Below, piece after piece: positions 37,327 to 46,048 of a DNA stretch of 63,972 nt; position 1 is the first letter of the stretch; every line of letters starts with the position of its first letter. Location: NCBI GenBank assembly GCA_026398535.1, contig JAPLSQ010000032.1:1-63972 (forward strand), given 5' to 3'. The notes under the pieces are model-generated. The model saw only the letters and a list, made by a program, of their open reading frames with translations. It did no database searches and was not told the DNA's origin. A program made the translations under genes and the position numbers. The DNA is from Candidatus Sumerlaeota bacterium (GTDB lineage Bacteria; Sumerlaeota; Sumerlaeia; Sumerlaeales; Sumerlaeaceae).

Positions 37327-38143
37327 TTAATCCGTCCGCAGGTCAAGCCATGCCATCTGTTGTTCGCTTAACTGAACGTCCAACGCCGCCAGACATGCCT
37401 TGAATTCCGGGATGGTTCGCGGGCCGATGAGGGGGAATGCCGGAAAAGGGTGTGACAGCACATAAGCCAACGCAATGTTGATCGGAAGCACACTGAGTTG
37501 TTTTGCGAGCATGACCGCGCGTTCGAGCCGCTTGAAGTTGTCGTCCGAGTACCAACAGCGCACCAGTTCGCTATTTGACCGGTCATCCGGCAGTGCGATG
37601 CCCGAGAAAAAGCCGCGCGCCTGGCTGGACCACGCAAACAAGGGCGTTTGCGTCTCAGTCAGCCAGTTGCGCCAGTCTGGTCCGGATGACGACAGGCATC
37701 CATCCCCTGCATGGGCGGCCCCTCAAGGCGCGCTCCGGTAATAATATGATATATGGGAAGTTGCCCGGACTGGACAAATCCGTATCAAGGCTCGTCATGG
37801 GCGTGGATCATCAGACTTTCATGCCCCACGCGTCGGTCTGAAGGCGGTTAAGGCTTTCCTCGAGATGACAGCGGATGTCAGAAGGATTGCACCAGGGCGT
37901 GTGTCCGCCTTTCTCAAGAATAATAATGCTGTCGCGCACACCGCGGTTGTGTGACCAATGGCCAAGGATTTTTTCGCAGGCGCCATTCCCTCCATATATC
38001 CATGCCGTGTCAAAGCAGTTGCCGCCGTGCTCGTAATAGGCGTCGAACATGACCGACGCGTGGGGCATGAAAGTCTGATGATCCACGCCCATGACGAGCC
38101 TTGATACGGATTTGTCCAGTCCGGGCAACTTCCCATATATCAT
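37327..38143 (-). pseudogene. Aldo/keto reductase, broken by an inverted duplication
   Basis: The N-terminal part begins at ATG 38143 (MIYGKLPGLDKSVSRLVMG, CFDTAWIYGGN, EESLNRLQTD) and stops at 37811. The C-terminal part of the same family resumes in another stretch (37695 down to 37327: NWLTETQTPLFAWSSQARGF, LIGPRTIPEFKACL). Between them, where roughly the middle 100-130 residues should be, lies an inverted copy of the gene's own 5' end. Neither part alone makes a full barrel. The start is 4 bp after the Gfo/Idh stop, so the two genes were an operon. The cause is either a real rearrangement or an assembly chimera. Confidence 0.8.
37696..37838 (+). repeat. Left arm of an exact 143-bp inverted repeat
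   Basis: It is an exact reverse complement of 38051-38193, with mismatches just outside both ends (37695 and 37839). The spacer is 212 bp. This arm sits inside the aldo/keto reductase gene, where it replaces coding sequence. Confidence 0.95.
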
Positions 38144-38193
38144 ATTATTACCGGAGCGCGCCTTGAGGGGCCGCCCATGCAGGGGATGGATGC
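38051..38193 (-). repeat. Right arm of an exact 143-bp inverted repeat
   Basis: This arm is in its natural context: it spans the last codons of the Gfo/Idh gene, the 4-bp gap and the first 31 codons of the aldo/keto reductase gene. It is therefore probably the source copy. Confidence 0.95.
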
Positions 38194-39191
38194 GCGCGCC
38201 ACGCATCGAGCATTCGCATGTTGCCAAGAGTGTCATCCCATGTCATCGCCGGGAAAATGGCCTGGCGGTTGTCCAGACAGGCGGCAACCGTGTCGGCCTC
38301 GATCGCATAAATGGGTCCTGGCGATTCGACGGGGATCTCGCGGAGCGGTTCGTCGTCTCGGCAAAGGATGATATGGCTTGTCCCTCCATCGCGGGTTGGC
38401 ACCCAGGGATTTGGAATGTGAATGTGCCCCTCAGAGCCATAGATGCGCACACAGTTGTCCTGGTTGCACAGAACGCCAGTGGCAAGTTGCGCAAGGATGC
38501 CGCCGGGGAAGAGGGCGGCCGCCACGGCTACTTCATCCACGCGGGTAACGCTGCCGATCAGCGCCTGACCTTTGACCTCGATGGGTTCCGCGGACGCATT
38601 CATGCCTTGGGCTGCGCCTGCCACCAGACGCGCCATTGATGCGCAATAGCAACCCACATCGAGTATTCCGCCGCCGCCAAGCGCCTGATTAAGAAGGCGG
38701 TTCTCAGGATGAAATCCCGCGTTAAAACTGAAGGTGGCGCAGACAAGGCGGACTTCACCGATGATGTTCTGATGGAGCAGCTCAATGAGCTTCAGCGTTT
38801 GCGGATGACAGCGATACATGAAGGCTTCCATCATGAAGACATCATTTTCCCGCGCCGCCTCGATGATTGCCATGGCATCATACTGATTCAGCGCGATGGG
38901 CTTTTCGCAGAGGATGTGCTTGCCGGCTTCCGCACAGCGTATTGCCCATTGGGCATGCATGGGATGCGGAGTTGAAATGTAGACGGCCTGCACGCCGGGG
39001 TCGTCGATCAAATCCTGATAAGAGGGATGCGCTTTTTGCAGATCAAACTGCCGCGCAAAGTGTTCGGCCGTCTGACGATTTCTGCTGCCAACAGCGGCAA
39101 GCTGTCCGGTCTCAGAAAGTTTCAAATGCGAGGCAAACGCCCTGGCAATCGCGCCCGTTCCAATGATGCCCCAGTTGATTTTCGAGGCCAT
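38148..39191 (-). CDS. Gfo/Idh/MocA-family NAD(P)-dependent oxidoreductase
   Basis: 347 residues. Rossmann motif WGIIGTGAIARAFASHL, then AVYISTPHPMHAQWAIRC and the ICEKPIALN motif whose Lys takes part in catalysis. The C-terminal alpha/beta domain includes GGGGILDVGCYCASMARLVAG. Such enzymes oxidise sugars, inositols or aminosugars in the cytosol. The start ATG 39191 is preceded by GGAG at 6 bases; ATG 39203 in frame overlaps that site. The last dozen codons lie within the inverted repeat arm, so the C-terminus is as in the source copy. It was followed by an aldo/keto reductase, now broken. Confidence 0.9.
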   Translation of the reverse strand: MASKINWGIIGTGAIARAFASHLKLSETGQLAAVGSRNRQTAEHFARQFDLQKAHPSYQDLIDDPGVQAVYISTPHPMHAQWAIRCAEAGKHILCEKPIALNQYDAMAIIEAARENDVFMMEAFMYRCHPQTLKLIELLHQNIIGEVRLVCATFSFNAGFHPENRLLNQALGGGGILDVGCYCASMARLVAGAAQGMNASAEPIEVKGQALIGSVTRVDEVAVAAALFPGGILAQLATGVLCNQDNCVRIYGSEGHIHIPNPWVPTRDGGTSHIILCRDDEPLREIPVESPGPIYAIEADTVAACLDNRQAIFPAMTWDDTLGNMRMLDAWRAHPSPAWAAPQGALR

Positions 39192-39374
39192 AGTTGTCTC
39201 CATTTTCTATAATCTGACTCACATCTTGCATCAGCAATTATCCGATTTCATGTAAAAATTCCATGATGGGGATGCTTGCTGGTCAGGTTTCCATCAGGCC
39301 TGTATCAACACACTGTTTTCGCCTCGATGAGTGACCGAACGCCCTCGCCTCATTTTGCGCTTGCATTTACATGG

Positions 39375-39406
39375 ACCGATAACAGTATAGGTAGACCGAT
39401 AGAATT
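39375..39406 (+). promoter_or_regulatory. Candidate operator with repeated half-sites
   Basis: ACCGATA (39375), TATAGGT (39386) and ACCGATA (39395) alternate in inverted order just before the secreted glycosidase gene (ATG 39428). The stretch shares two blocks, GTATAGGTAG and CGATAGAATT, separated by two bases, with the site at 54853. A regulator site is inferred; the protein is unknown. Confidence 0.45.
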
Positions 39407-39427
39407 TAGCCAAGGATCTCAGATTAT

Positions 39428-42253
39428 ATGAAATATGGCCAAACCATAGAACTGAAGCGCGTCAGTGTTTTCATGCTTATGCTTGCCTTAATATGGGCTG
39501 ACAATGGAGCGCGTGGCGCCGAATCCATCCTGCTTGATATGAAAGGGGGCAACTGGAAGGGGGATGCCACGGTTACCGGTGGGATTGACACGGGGAGTCC
39601 GGGCGATGCCGAGGTGTATGTGGTGTCCGCGGATAAGGACATGAACTATCCGGCAACCCTTGAGTTTGCGGTTGAGCTGAAGGATGGCCTCGGTAAATGT
39701 GCCGTTGCCACGGTGGAGGCGGGTTATCGTTCGAATTCGATGATGACACGTGAAGGGCGGATTTTCTGGGACGGTCAATTGCTTGGCACGGTGGACCCAT
39801 ATGGCGGCGGCGAATCATTGCGCGTCGCAACCTTCGAGGTTGACACCGCGAAATGCAACTTTGCCGCAGGCGCTCATAAGGTGCGCATCGAGGCGAAGAA
39901 CACTGACAACAAATGGGATTTTTTTCAGCTTGACGCGATGCGCATCGTGGCAGGGCGGCCGGGCGCCTTGTCAGGCGGTGTCTCAATTCCCTTTGAATTG
40001 TTGACCTTTGCCGATGGGAACTGGGAAGGGGATGGGAACACATGGGGCGGCCTTGATTCGTCCGCTTCGCTCAAGGCCGACCGCGGGTGCGTTGAATTGT
40101 TGGTTAAGATGGGAAGTGATCCCGCCAGGATGGAGCATCCCGTGCGGCTCAGCACGGATTTTGCCGGCAAGCCGGTGCGCGTCACTGTCGGTTATCGCCG
40201 CAACGACCGCATGGCGCAGAAGGCGACGGTCCTGCTCGATGGACGCAAGATCGCCGAGGTGGTTCCATTCATGTCGCGCGCTGAACTTGGCCTCATGAAG
40301 GACTCTGTCCTTGAGACCAGCAGTCTTCTGCTCAAACCGGAGGAGCATAAGCTTGCCGCGGGGAAGCACATGCTTTCGCTCGAGGCATCGGGCACCGGCG
40401 CATACGACCGCGCCAGTTTCCAAATCGATGCGATCCTGATCGAGGAGGTTCCTGTGAGGAAGAGTTTCCCAGAGTTTAAGGTAAGCCGAGACCGGATTGC
40501 ATGCGTGAACGGCGAACCCGGAGGACCCGGCAAACTTGCCATCGAGAAGTTTCGCGGCGCCGCGGAGAATCTCGGCACACCGCTCCTGCCGGACGGTGAG
40601 CACGGGGGGGAGGAGCAGAGCGGCCGAATCGTCATCGGCGCGAAGGATGCAGTCGCAAAACTCAGGGAGAAAACCGTCTTACTGAAAGGTTTTCAGAGAC
40701 GGGATGCCTATCTTATCGAACAGGCTCAAGGCGATGGAAAGATGCCGGAGTTGCGCGTCGCGTTCCTCGAGGGACCGGGCTTGGTATGGGCCATGGCGGA
40801 CCTTCAGGCGCGGTTGCGGCGCAGCGGGCATGATGTATTTATCGAACTTCCAGCCGGCAAGGATGGAGGGGCGTCGGAGATATTTGAATATCCCGCCGCG
40901 GACACACGCGGCGAATACCTGAACATAGGTTACAACTTTCCCGGCATCACACCGCATGAGTGGGGCGAAGCGGAGTGGCGGCAGTACATTGACTATCTTG
41001 TCATGGCGCGTCTCAACACGGTCTACTTTTTCATTTGGGTTGACGCCTACACAATGTATCCCGGCTCCGAGGGCGCGAAAAGCATGCTGAACCGTAAAAT
41101 CCATGAGGGATTGCGTTACATGATCGGTTATGCGCATGAGCGCGGGCTGGAGGTCGTGTATATGATCACGCCCAGCTACAGCCCCCGGGATGTGTGGATG
41201 AAACACCCTGAGGCGAAGGCGGAGATTGAGTATGTCGATCACGGATTCCCCGCTGTGTGTCTCAACGCTCCCGGCGCGTGGGAACGCATGAAGGAGATAT
41301 GGCGCAGCGAGATGGAGTGGTTCAGGGAATCTGACGCTGTGCAGATCTGGTTTTACGATCCGGGCGGATGCTGGTGCGAAAAAAATGGATGCCGAAAGAA
41401 CCAGTCAGACATTCTTGCGCGGCAGGTTAAGGAGTTCGGCGCTTTGTTCCGCGAGTTCAATCCAAAAGCGCGCATTGAATACAATCTCTGGCCAATCTGG
41501 CTCTGGGAGGAGCGTTTCGGTAAATATCGCAAGGATTTGTCCGAGAGAGTGAAGACACTGTTTGCTGACAACCTCGCCAGCATCACCGCAGTGGGAGCGG
41601 CGGGCACATCATACAGTTTGCCGTTTGTGGAGCGCGATCTTGGTCTTGACGGATCCGCCTTTATCTTTGGGTCAAATCCTGAGAGCGGTTATTTCTTTCT
41701 GATGCCCAACCTGAAGTTTCACGCGGACACGCTGCGCGAAGTTATGAAAGAGTATGGAGTAACGCGGGTGTTTGGTCATCGTCTTGAAGCGCGCACACGC
41801 ATGCCCGCCACTTTCTTCATGGCCGGGCTGATGTGGGATCCCGATGCCAAACCGCGCGATGTGGTTGAGAAATGGGCGGCATGGCAAATGGCGGATCGCG
41901 CAAACGCATCAGACCTCGCGGAGACGATCCTGCTTCTCGACAAGTATACTGCCGAGGGGGCAAATCCTGTGCTGGCGGAACGCATGGTTTTTCTTGCGGA
42001 GCGGTTCTATCCGGCAATGCCCGAGGCGCATCGCGAGGAGATGTCGTATTTCCCCGCCATGTTCCGAGCGCTCAGGATTCTTGCTGACGCATGCGCCACA
42101 AGTGAGAACGGGGCTATGAATGCCCTGTGCGATGATTTCATCAAGGCGCTCAAATCGTCGCCGGTATTCGCGCCCATGGCTTTGCAGGGCAGAATGCGCT
42201 TCACCAATATGAAGTCCCTTGTATGCAAGGGAACCAACGCCGGAATGTTCTGA
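39428..42253 (+). CDS. Large secreted glycoside hydrolase with two beta-domains and a D-P-G-G barrel
   Basis: 941 residues. A signal peptide (FMLMLALIWADNGARG) precedes two copies of a beta-sandwich domain of about 140 residues (first from GNWKGDATVTGGIDTG, second from GNWEGDGNTWGGLDSS), likely sugar-binding. Next is an alpha/beta domain like the N-domain of GH20/GH67 enzymes, then a TIM barrel (EYLNIGYNFPGITPHEWGEA, VYMITPSYSPRDVW, QIWFYDPGGCWCEKNGC). The DPGG-CxC motif recalls GH163/DUF4838-type barrels, but I cannot assign a family. Substrate is unknown. Two paralogues lie at 50.5 and 62.4 kb. It heads a probable unit with an isomerase and ABC transporter genes. Confidence 0.75.
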   Translation: MKYGQTIELKRVSVFMLMLALIWADNGARGAESILLDMKGGNWKGDATVTGGIDTGSPGDAEVYVVSADKDMNYPATLEFAVELKDGLGKCAVATVEAGYRSNSMMTREGRIFWDGQLLGTVDPYGGGESLRVATFEVDTAKCNFAAGAHKVRIEAKNTDNKWDFFQLDAMRIVAGRPGALSGGVSIPFELLTFADGNWEGDGNTWGGLDSSASLKADRGCVELLVKMGSDPARMEHPVRLSTDFAGKPVRVTVGYRRNDRMAQKATVLLDGRKIAEVVPFMSRAELGLMKDSVLETSSLLLKPEEHKLAAGKHMLSLEASGTGAYDRASFQIDAILIEEVPVRKSFPEFKVSRDRIACVNGEPGGPGKLAIEKFRGAAENLGTPLLPDGEHGGEEQSGRIVIGAKDAVAKLREKTVLLKGFQRRDAYLIEQAQGDGKMPELRVAFLEGPGLVWAMADLQARLRRSGHDVFIELPAGKDGGASEIFEYPAADTRGEYLNIGYNFPGITPHEWGEAEWRQYIDYLVMARLNTVYFFIWVDAYTMYPGSEGAKSMLNRKIHEGLRYMIGYAHERGLEVVYMITPSYSPRDVWMKHPEAKAEIEYVDHGFPAVCLNAPGAWERMKEIWRSEMEWFRESDAVQIWFYDPGGCWCEKNGCRKNQSDILARQVKEFGALFREFNPKARIEYNLWPIWLWEERFGKYRKDLSERVKTLFADNLASITAVGAAGTSYSLPFVERDLGLDGSAFIFGSNPESGYFFLMPNLKFHADTLREVMKEYGVTRVFGHRLEARTRMPATFFMAGLMWDPDAKPRDVVEKWAAWQMADRANASDLAETILLLDKYTAEGANPVLAERMVFLAERFYPAMPEAHREEMSYFPAMFRALRILADACATSENGAMNALCDDFIKALKSSPVFAPMALQGRMRFTNMKSLVCKGTNAGMF

Positions 42254-42404
42254 TGATGAGGAAAACAATAAACAACCGAATATCCGGCTTCAATATGCGC
42301 ATTCATCGCGATGGATTGCCGGATTGTCTGCCGTCGGCGTTGGGAAATTCGCGCGCACGAGCATATCAGGTCATGCCGACGGAATGACTCAAGGAGAGAC
42401 ACTA

Positions 42405-42908
42405 ATGGACCAACTGGCGCTTGCCCAGGACAAGAACAAACTGCCCAAGGAACTGCGGGATGAAGTGATTGAGAAAGTGAAATCGCGCTTCGCCCACTGG
42501 GGTTATCCGCTGACGAAGCACGAAATCATCGTCACGGACTTTGGTCTTGGCGACTTCTGGCGCGTCGGGCTTGTCGAGAACTGGATGGTGAACGACACAT
42601 CCGCCGGGTATTGCGGCAAATACCTGTTCCTTTTCGCCAACCAAACCTGTCCCAAACACCGCCACAAAGACAAGCGCGAGACATTCATCGTCATGAAGGG
42701 GCTCGTGCGCATGGAATATGACGGACGAGTTCTTGACATGCTCCCTGGCGATGTTCTTACCGTGGAGCGCTGGAACGACCACCGGTTCACGGGCCTTGTG
42801 GACTCGCTGATCATCGAGGTCAGCCAGCCAAGCATTGTCGATGACAACTACTTCGCCGATCGCGGCGTTTGTTATGGGAAGTACATCGGCGACGCCGAAA
42901 CAGAGTAG
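42405..42908 (+). CDS. D-lyxose ketol-isomerase-like cupin
   Basis: 167 residues. A single cupin with metal ligands in CPKHRHKDKRETFIVMKG (two His, a Glu) and PGDVLTVERWNDHRF (a His). This is the pattern of D-lyxose/D-mannose isomerases, which convert lyxose to xylulose or mannose to fructose. SAGYCGKYLFLFANQ matches the family. AAGGAGAG 6 bases before ATG 42405 sets the start; the longer frame upstream overlaps the glycosidase and is not used. It lies between the secreted glycosidase and the ABC transporter, so its substrate is probably a product of that glycosidase. Confidence 0.8.
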   Translation: MDQLALAQDKNKLPKELRDEVIEKVKSRFAHWGYPLTKHEIIVTDFGLGDFWRVGLVENWMVNDTSAGYCGKYLFLFANQTCPKHRHKDKRETFIVMKGLVRMEYDGRVLDMLPGDVLTVERWNDHRFTGLVDSLIIEVSQPSIVDDNYFADRGVCYGKYIGDAETE

Positions 42909-42924
42909 GCGCGCCGAATACGTC

Positions 42925-45201
42925 ATGACCCTGCGCACCGCGAAAATACTTTTGCTTGCTCTATTCTGCGCTGTGTGTGGGGTTTTGGCCCGCGCCGCCA
43001 CCGAACCAGTCACGCTTGAGTTCTGGCATGTGTATACCGATCGCATAGGCCGCGACACCATTGACAAACTCGTCAAGCGCTACAAGGAACTTCACCCCCA
43101 TGTGAACATCAAGCTCCTCGGGATGCCTTGGAACCAGTCGCAGAAACTTCTCACCGCGATTGTGGGCGGGGTGCCGCCGGATGTCTCGATGATCGACAGG
43201 CCGCGCGTGCCTCAGTGGGCGTCGCGCAATGCTCTCGAACCTTTGGACGACCTGATCATGCGCGACAATTTCGACGGCTCCGTCTTTTTCAAGAACACGT
43301 GGGATGAGGCCATGTATGAGGGGCGTCGCTATGTCATTCCCATCAACACTGACGCGCGCATGCTTTATTATAACAAGAAGCGTTTCCGTGAGGCGGGTCT
43401 TGATCCGGAGAAACCTCCTCGCACATGGCGCGAACTTGAGGAATACTCGGACAGATTGACCGTTCGCGACGCGCAGGGACACCTTGAGAAACTTGGTTAC
43501 GCGCCGCTTTTTGGCTCACAGGGTTTCGGAACCGCCACGCTCTACACGTATGCGTGGCAACTGGGCGGGGATGTGATGACCTCCGATGTTCGCAAGGCGC
43601 TTATTGACTCGGAGCCATGGGTGAAGGGCCTGGAGTGGTCGCTGGCTTTTTGCACACGTTATGGCGCGCGCGATCTTGCGGCTTTTTCCAGCAATCTCGG
43701 CAGTTATTCGCAGGATCCTTTCATCAGCGGAAAAATAGCCATGCAGGAACACGGCTCCTGGTATCTGTCGCTGCTCAATCGTTATGGCAAAGATGTGGAC
43801 TTCGGGATCGCGATGATTCCAATACCCGAGGGGGGCACACCCGCTTTCCTCAGCGCGGGATGGTCGCTGGGGATACCGCGCGGAGCGCGCCACAAACAGG
43901 AGGCGTGGGAGTTCATCAAATTCATGACAGGGAAGGAAGGGCAGGAGATCCTTGGCCCCTCAATAAGCGCAATTCCCTCAAACCGGCTCGCGACTCAAAT
44001 CCCTTATTATCAGGACGATCCACATTGGAAACAGATCATCGGGATGATGGAGCATGCGCGCCACCACCCCTCCACCCCGCAGAACATTATTGCCTGGGAA
44101 CAGGTCGGCGCAGCAGTCGAACGGGTGACCATGAATGGCGAGGAGCCGCGCGCCGCACTGAAACGAGCCGCGAAGCTGATGCAGGACGAGGTGGACCGTT
44201 TTTTGCGCGTGCGCGAGTATCCTTTTCTCCCAATGGGGCGGATCTATGCTGTCATTGCCCTTGCGATCATTGTCATGTTGGGCGCGTATGCCCTGTGGTT
44301 CTGGCGGCGCGTGCGCCGCTCATCGCTCCACCGCGAGGAGGCCTTGACGGGGCTGGGTCTTGCCTCGCCCTGGGTGATTGGGTTCATCCTTTTCGTCATC
44401 GGGCCGATTATCGTTTCGCTTGTTTACAGCTTGACCGATTTCCAGATACTCACGGAGGCGCGGTTTGTGGGGCTGGCCAATTACAAGCGGTTGTTCACGG
44501 ATGACAAGTTTTTCCGCGTCAGTCTTTATAACACGGCGTATTTTGTCTTGTTTGTCGTGCCCCTCGGTCTGGGGGCGGCCCTGGCGCTTGCTGTTCTTCT
44601 TAATGGCCAAATAGTCGGGGTCCGGGTCTACAGGACGGCATTTTACCTGCCGACAGTGGTGTCGGGTGTTGCCGCGAGTGTGCTTTGGATGTGGCTGCTG
44701 AATCCGGAGCAGGGCCTCATCAACCAGTTCCTGCGCGCTGTTGGTCTGCCCGGACCGTTGTGGCTTCAATCGCCCGCATGGTCCAAACCGGCGCTCATCC
44801 TGATGGGTTTGTGGGGCGTCGGCGGGAGCATGGTCATTTTTCTTGCGGGATTGCAGAGCATTCCCGGGCATCTCTATGAGGCGGCGACCATTGATGGGGC
44901 GGGCGCGTGGAGGCGCTTTTTCCACATCAGCCTGCCGCTTCTCACCCCCACAATATTCTTTAATCTTGTGGTCGGCGTCATCGGAGGATTTCAGCTTTTC
45001 ACACCCGCCTATGTGATGACGAGCGGCGGACCGGCGGACTCCACACTGTTCTACGCCTTGTATGTCTTCCGCCAGGGATTCGAATATTTCAAAATGGGTT
45101 ACGCGTCGGCGCTCGCGTGGGTGTTGTTTGTTGTAGTACTGATTTTGACAGGCATTCAGCTCGCGGGCGCGAAGCGCTGGGTGCACTACACCGAGGAGTA
45201 G
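42925..45201 (+). CDS. Sugar ABC transporter: solute-binding protein fused to permease (MalE-MalF type)
   Basis: About 758 residues, two proteins in one chain. An N-terminal signal or anchor (ILLLALFCAVCGVLA) precedes a family 1 solute-binding domain (EPVTLEFWHVYTDRIGRDT, AWEFIKFMTGKEGQEIL). A helix near 435-455 (YAVIALAIIVMLGAYALWFW) then crosses to the cytosol, followed by a CUT1 permease with about six helices and the EAA loop EAATIDGAGAWRRFFHISLP that contacts the ATPase. The topology is consistent: binding domain outside, permease in the membrane. Start at ATG 42925 fits the signal peptide; its ribosome site is weak. It pairs with the permease at 45215. No ATPase gene is in the window. 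Confidence 0.88.
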   Translation: MTLRTAKILLLALFCAVCGVLARAATEPVTLEFWHVYTDRIGRDTIDKLVKRYKELHPHVNIKLLGMPWNQSQKLLTAIVGGVPPDVSMIDRPRVPQWASRNALEPLDDLIMRDNFDGSVFFKNTWDEAMYEGRRYVIPINTDARMLYYNKKRFREAGLDPEKPPRTWRELEEYSDRLTVRDAQGHLEKLGYAPLFGSQGFGTATLYTYAWQLGGDVMTSDVRKALIDSEPWVKGLEWSLAFCTRYGARDLAAFSSNLGSYSQDPFISGKIAMQEHGSWYLSLLNRYGKDVDFGIAMIPIPEGGTPAFLSAGWSLGIPRGARHKQEAWEFIKFMTGKEGQEILGPSISAIPSNRLATQIPYYQDDPHWKQIIGMMEHARHHPSTPQNIIAWEQVGAAVERVTMNGEEPRAALKRAAKLMQDEVDRFLRVREYPFLPMGRIYAVIALAIIVMLGAYALWFWRRVRRSSLHREEALTGLGLASPWVIGFILFVIGPIIVSLVYSLTDFQILTEARFVGLANYKRLFTDDKFFRVSLYNTAYFVLFVVPLGLGAALALAVLLNGQIVGVRVYRTAFYLPTVVSGVAASVLWMWLLNPEQGLINQFLRAVGLPGPLWLQSPAWSKPALILMGLWGVGGSMVIFLAGLQSIPGHLYEAATIDGAGAWRRFFHISLPLLTPTIFFNLVVGVIGGFQLFTPAYVMTSGGPADSTLFYALYVFRQGFEYFKMGYASALAWVLFVVVLILTGIQLAGAKRWVHYTEE

Positions 45202-45214
45202 GACAACAGGAACC

Positions 45215-46048
45215 GTGACGCCGCGACCGCACAATATGTTGATCCGACTGGCGCGCTACCTGTTGCTCACCATTGGCGGCATCGCATTCGCCGTGCCGCT
45301 CTTTTGGATGGTGAGCACTTCGCTCAAACCTGACACCGAGCTTTTCAGCGGCGCGCTGTGGCCGCGAAGCCCAATGTGGTCAAATTACGAGCGAGCCGTG
45401 CAGTCATTCCCTTTCATGCGCTATGGGGCAAACACGGTTCTGCTCACGATGATCAATATCATCGGCTGCGTGATTTCCTCGGCGATGGCGGGCTATGCCT
45501 TCTCGCGTTTGCGATGGCCCGGGCGCGACGCCATATTTTTTGTTCTACTTTCGACAATGATGATCCCGCCGCAGGTCACCATGATCCCGGTGTTTCTGCT
45601 TTTCCGCTGGCTGGGATGGTATAACACATATCTTCCGCTGACGGTTCCCGCGTTTCTTGGCGGCGCGGCGTTTTTCATCTTCCTGATGCGCCAGTTTTTC
45701 CGCACGCTGCCGCGCGACCTTGAGGAAGCCGCGCGCATCGACGGTTGCAGCCAGCTTCGCATTTTCTGGAGCGTCATGCTACCGCTGACAAAACCGGCGC
45801 TTGCGACGGTGGGCATCTTCACCTTTGTGGGAGTCTGGAACGATTTCATGACGCCGCTGATTTACCTGAGCGACGGCAACCTGTACACGCTGGCGCTGGG
45901 CTTGCAGAGTTTTGTGACCGAGAGCCTGACCGAATGGAACCTTATGATGGCGGCATCCACGCTCGTGCTGATTCCGCTGCTGGCCTTGTTCTTTTTCGCC
46001 CAGCGTTACTTCGTCGAGGGAATTGCGCTGACGGGCTCCAAAGGCTGA
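45215..46048 (+). CDS. Sugar ABC transporter permease (MalG type)
   Basis: 277 residues with six hydrophobic helices. The EAA loop EAARIDGCSQLRIFWSVMLP and the start ARYLLLTIGGIAFAVPLFWM fit the second CUT1 permease. It would form a heterodimer with the permease half of the upstream fusion protein. The start is GTG 45215 behind ACAGG; ATG 45236 is an alternative. The 3' end overlaps the convergent regulator gene by 43 bp. Confidence 0.92.
   Translation: MTPRPHNMLIRLARYLLLTIGGIAFAVPLFWMVSTSLKPDTELFSGALWPRSPMWSNYERAVQSFPFMRYGANTVLLTMINIIGCVISSAMAGYAFSRLRWPGRDAIFFVLLSTMMIPPQVTMIPVFLLFRWLGWYNTYLPLTVPAFLGGAAFFIFLMRQFFRTLPRDLEEAARIDGCSQLRIFWSVMLPLTKPALATVGIFTFVGVWNDFMTPLIYLSDGNLYTLALGLQSFVTESLTEWNLMMAASTLVLIPLLALFFFAQRYFVEGIALTGSKG

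Noticed and set aside
37696..38193. Invertible promoter or gene switch
   Set aside because: Flipping the 212-bp spacer would give a truncated reductase on either strand, and no recombinase gene is near.
44320..45234. 304-residue ORF opposite the SBP-permease gene
   Set aside because: Very rich in charged residues, antiparallel to a well-supported transporter, no motif; a codon-bias shadow.
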